From NCBI GenBank assembly GCA_003563465.1, contig PWVH01000120.1, positions 1 to 6,499 of the forward strand: a DNA stretch of 6,499 bases, read 5' to 3'. The stretch's first letter is position 1, and every line of letters starts with the position of its first letter. Below are positions 6,232-6,499 of the stretch, in pieces. Source of the DNA: Coriobacteriaceae bacterium (GTDB lineage Bacteria; Actinomycetota; Coriobacteriia; Anaerosomatales; SLCP01). Position numbers and translations under genes: made by a program. The notes under the pieces are model-generated. The model saw only the letters and a program-made list of their open reading frames with translations. It was not told where the DNA came from and did no database searches.

Positions 6232-6259
6232 GTGTATCTCAGTCCGTGTATCTCAGTCC
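6232..6259. repeat. 14-bp perfect tandem duplication in the leuC leader
   Basis: The unit GTGTATCTCAGTCC (plus strand) occurs twice head to tail with no mismatch. It lies 21-48 bases upstream of the leuC ATG, between the ribosome binding site and a possible -10 element. It may be a slippage duplication or a pair of operator half-sites. Confidence 0.9.
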
Positions 6260-6263
6260 GTGC

Positions 6264-6269
6264 ATTCTA
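6264..6269 (-). promoter_or_regulatory. Possible -10 element for leuC
   Basis: On the minus strand this reads TAGAAT, matching five of six bases of TATAAT. No good -35 hexamer lies 16-18 bases upstream. If used, transcription would begin at or just inside the 14-bp tandem repeat, so the repeat would straddle the transcript start. Confidence 0.3.
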
Positions 6270-6313
6270 CGCGATGGAGGGCGTCGCTGCGAGGACCTCG
6301 GAAGCCGCGCCTG

Positions 6314-6499
6314 CTACGGTAACGGCAAGACTCGTGCGGCCCTGCTTATGGCCGTCTCGGACATGTCCCCCGTGGCAAGCGGCATGACCGCCTCGCTCTG
6401 ACGGTCGAGAAGTGTGGCTCTCCGAGCGGTGGCCTGTGCGTGCTCGATGAGCGCCTGGTCGTCCAGGTAGACGCCGGTCCGGGCGTGCAGCGCTGCGAG
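6314..6499 (-). CDS. C-terminal 61 residues of an unrecognised protein
   Basis: The frame is open from the window edge to a TAG at 6316-6314, with mostly G or C in third codon positions as in the neighbours. The visible tail is largely helical in character, rich in alanine and arginine (for example ALIEHAQATARRATLL, residues 16-31), and ends in ARVLPLP. There is no heme motif, membrane span or recognised catalytic signature. It is on the same strand as leuC, with 102 bases between its stop codon and the leuC start. I do not recognise the family; too little is visible to propose a function. Confidence 0.6.
   Translation of the reverse strand, partial: LAALHARTGVYLDDQALIEHAQATARRATLLDRQSEAVMPLATGDMSETAISRAARVLPLP

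Noticed and set aside
5378..6322. Plus-strand open frame of 314 codons
   Set aside because: It is antisense to leuC, which has complete catalytic signatures on the other strand.
1..6499. CRISPR array, tRNA, rRNA, insertion sequence or phage genes
   Set aside because: I saw no regularly spaced repeats, no tRNA-like cloverleaf, no transposase or integrase frame and no terminal inverted repeats.

Overview
All six protein-coding genes I can support lie on the minus strand, so the window reads right to left. The DNA is GC-rich, with strong GGAGG-type ribosome binding sites. The two cytochromes carry many heme motifs, and their partner proteins are anchored by single membrane spans with no sign of outer-membrane components. 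This fits an anaerobic, respiring, probably monoderm bacterium. A metal-reducing or subsurface lineage of Actinomycetota (Coriobacteriia/Anaerosomatales-like) is my best guess, but it is inference and no marker gene here settles it.

Layout in transcription order: (1) 6499-6314, the last 61 residues of an unrecognised protein; (2) 6211-4943, leuC, the large subunit of a 3-isopropylmalate dehydratase-type Fe-S enzyme, with a 14-bp tandem duplication in its leader and no leuD after it; (3) 4760-3909, a membrane-anchored TPR protein; (4) 3908-2643, an NHL six-bladed propeller flanked by two membrane segments, whose ATG directly abuts the stop codon of the TPR gene; (5) 2460-1204, a secreted cytochrome with seven heme motifs, three of them with non-standard spacing; (6) 909 to beyond base 1, a second cytochrome with at least eight heme motifs, cut by the window edge.

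The TPR and NHL genes look like one translationally coupled unit, followed by an imperfect 47-nt palindrome, then the first cytochrome with its own leader, an 11-bp GC-rich hairpin, and the second cytochrome. A perfect TGTGA-N6-TCACA operator of the CRP/FNR family type sits upstream of the second cytochrome. My reading is an extracellular electron transfer locus: the cytochromes carry electrons outside the membrane, and the TPR and NHL proteins present protein-interaction surfaces at the cell exterior, perhaps for assembly or docking. leuC and the truncated upstream gene look like unrelated metabolic neighbours.
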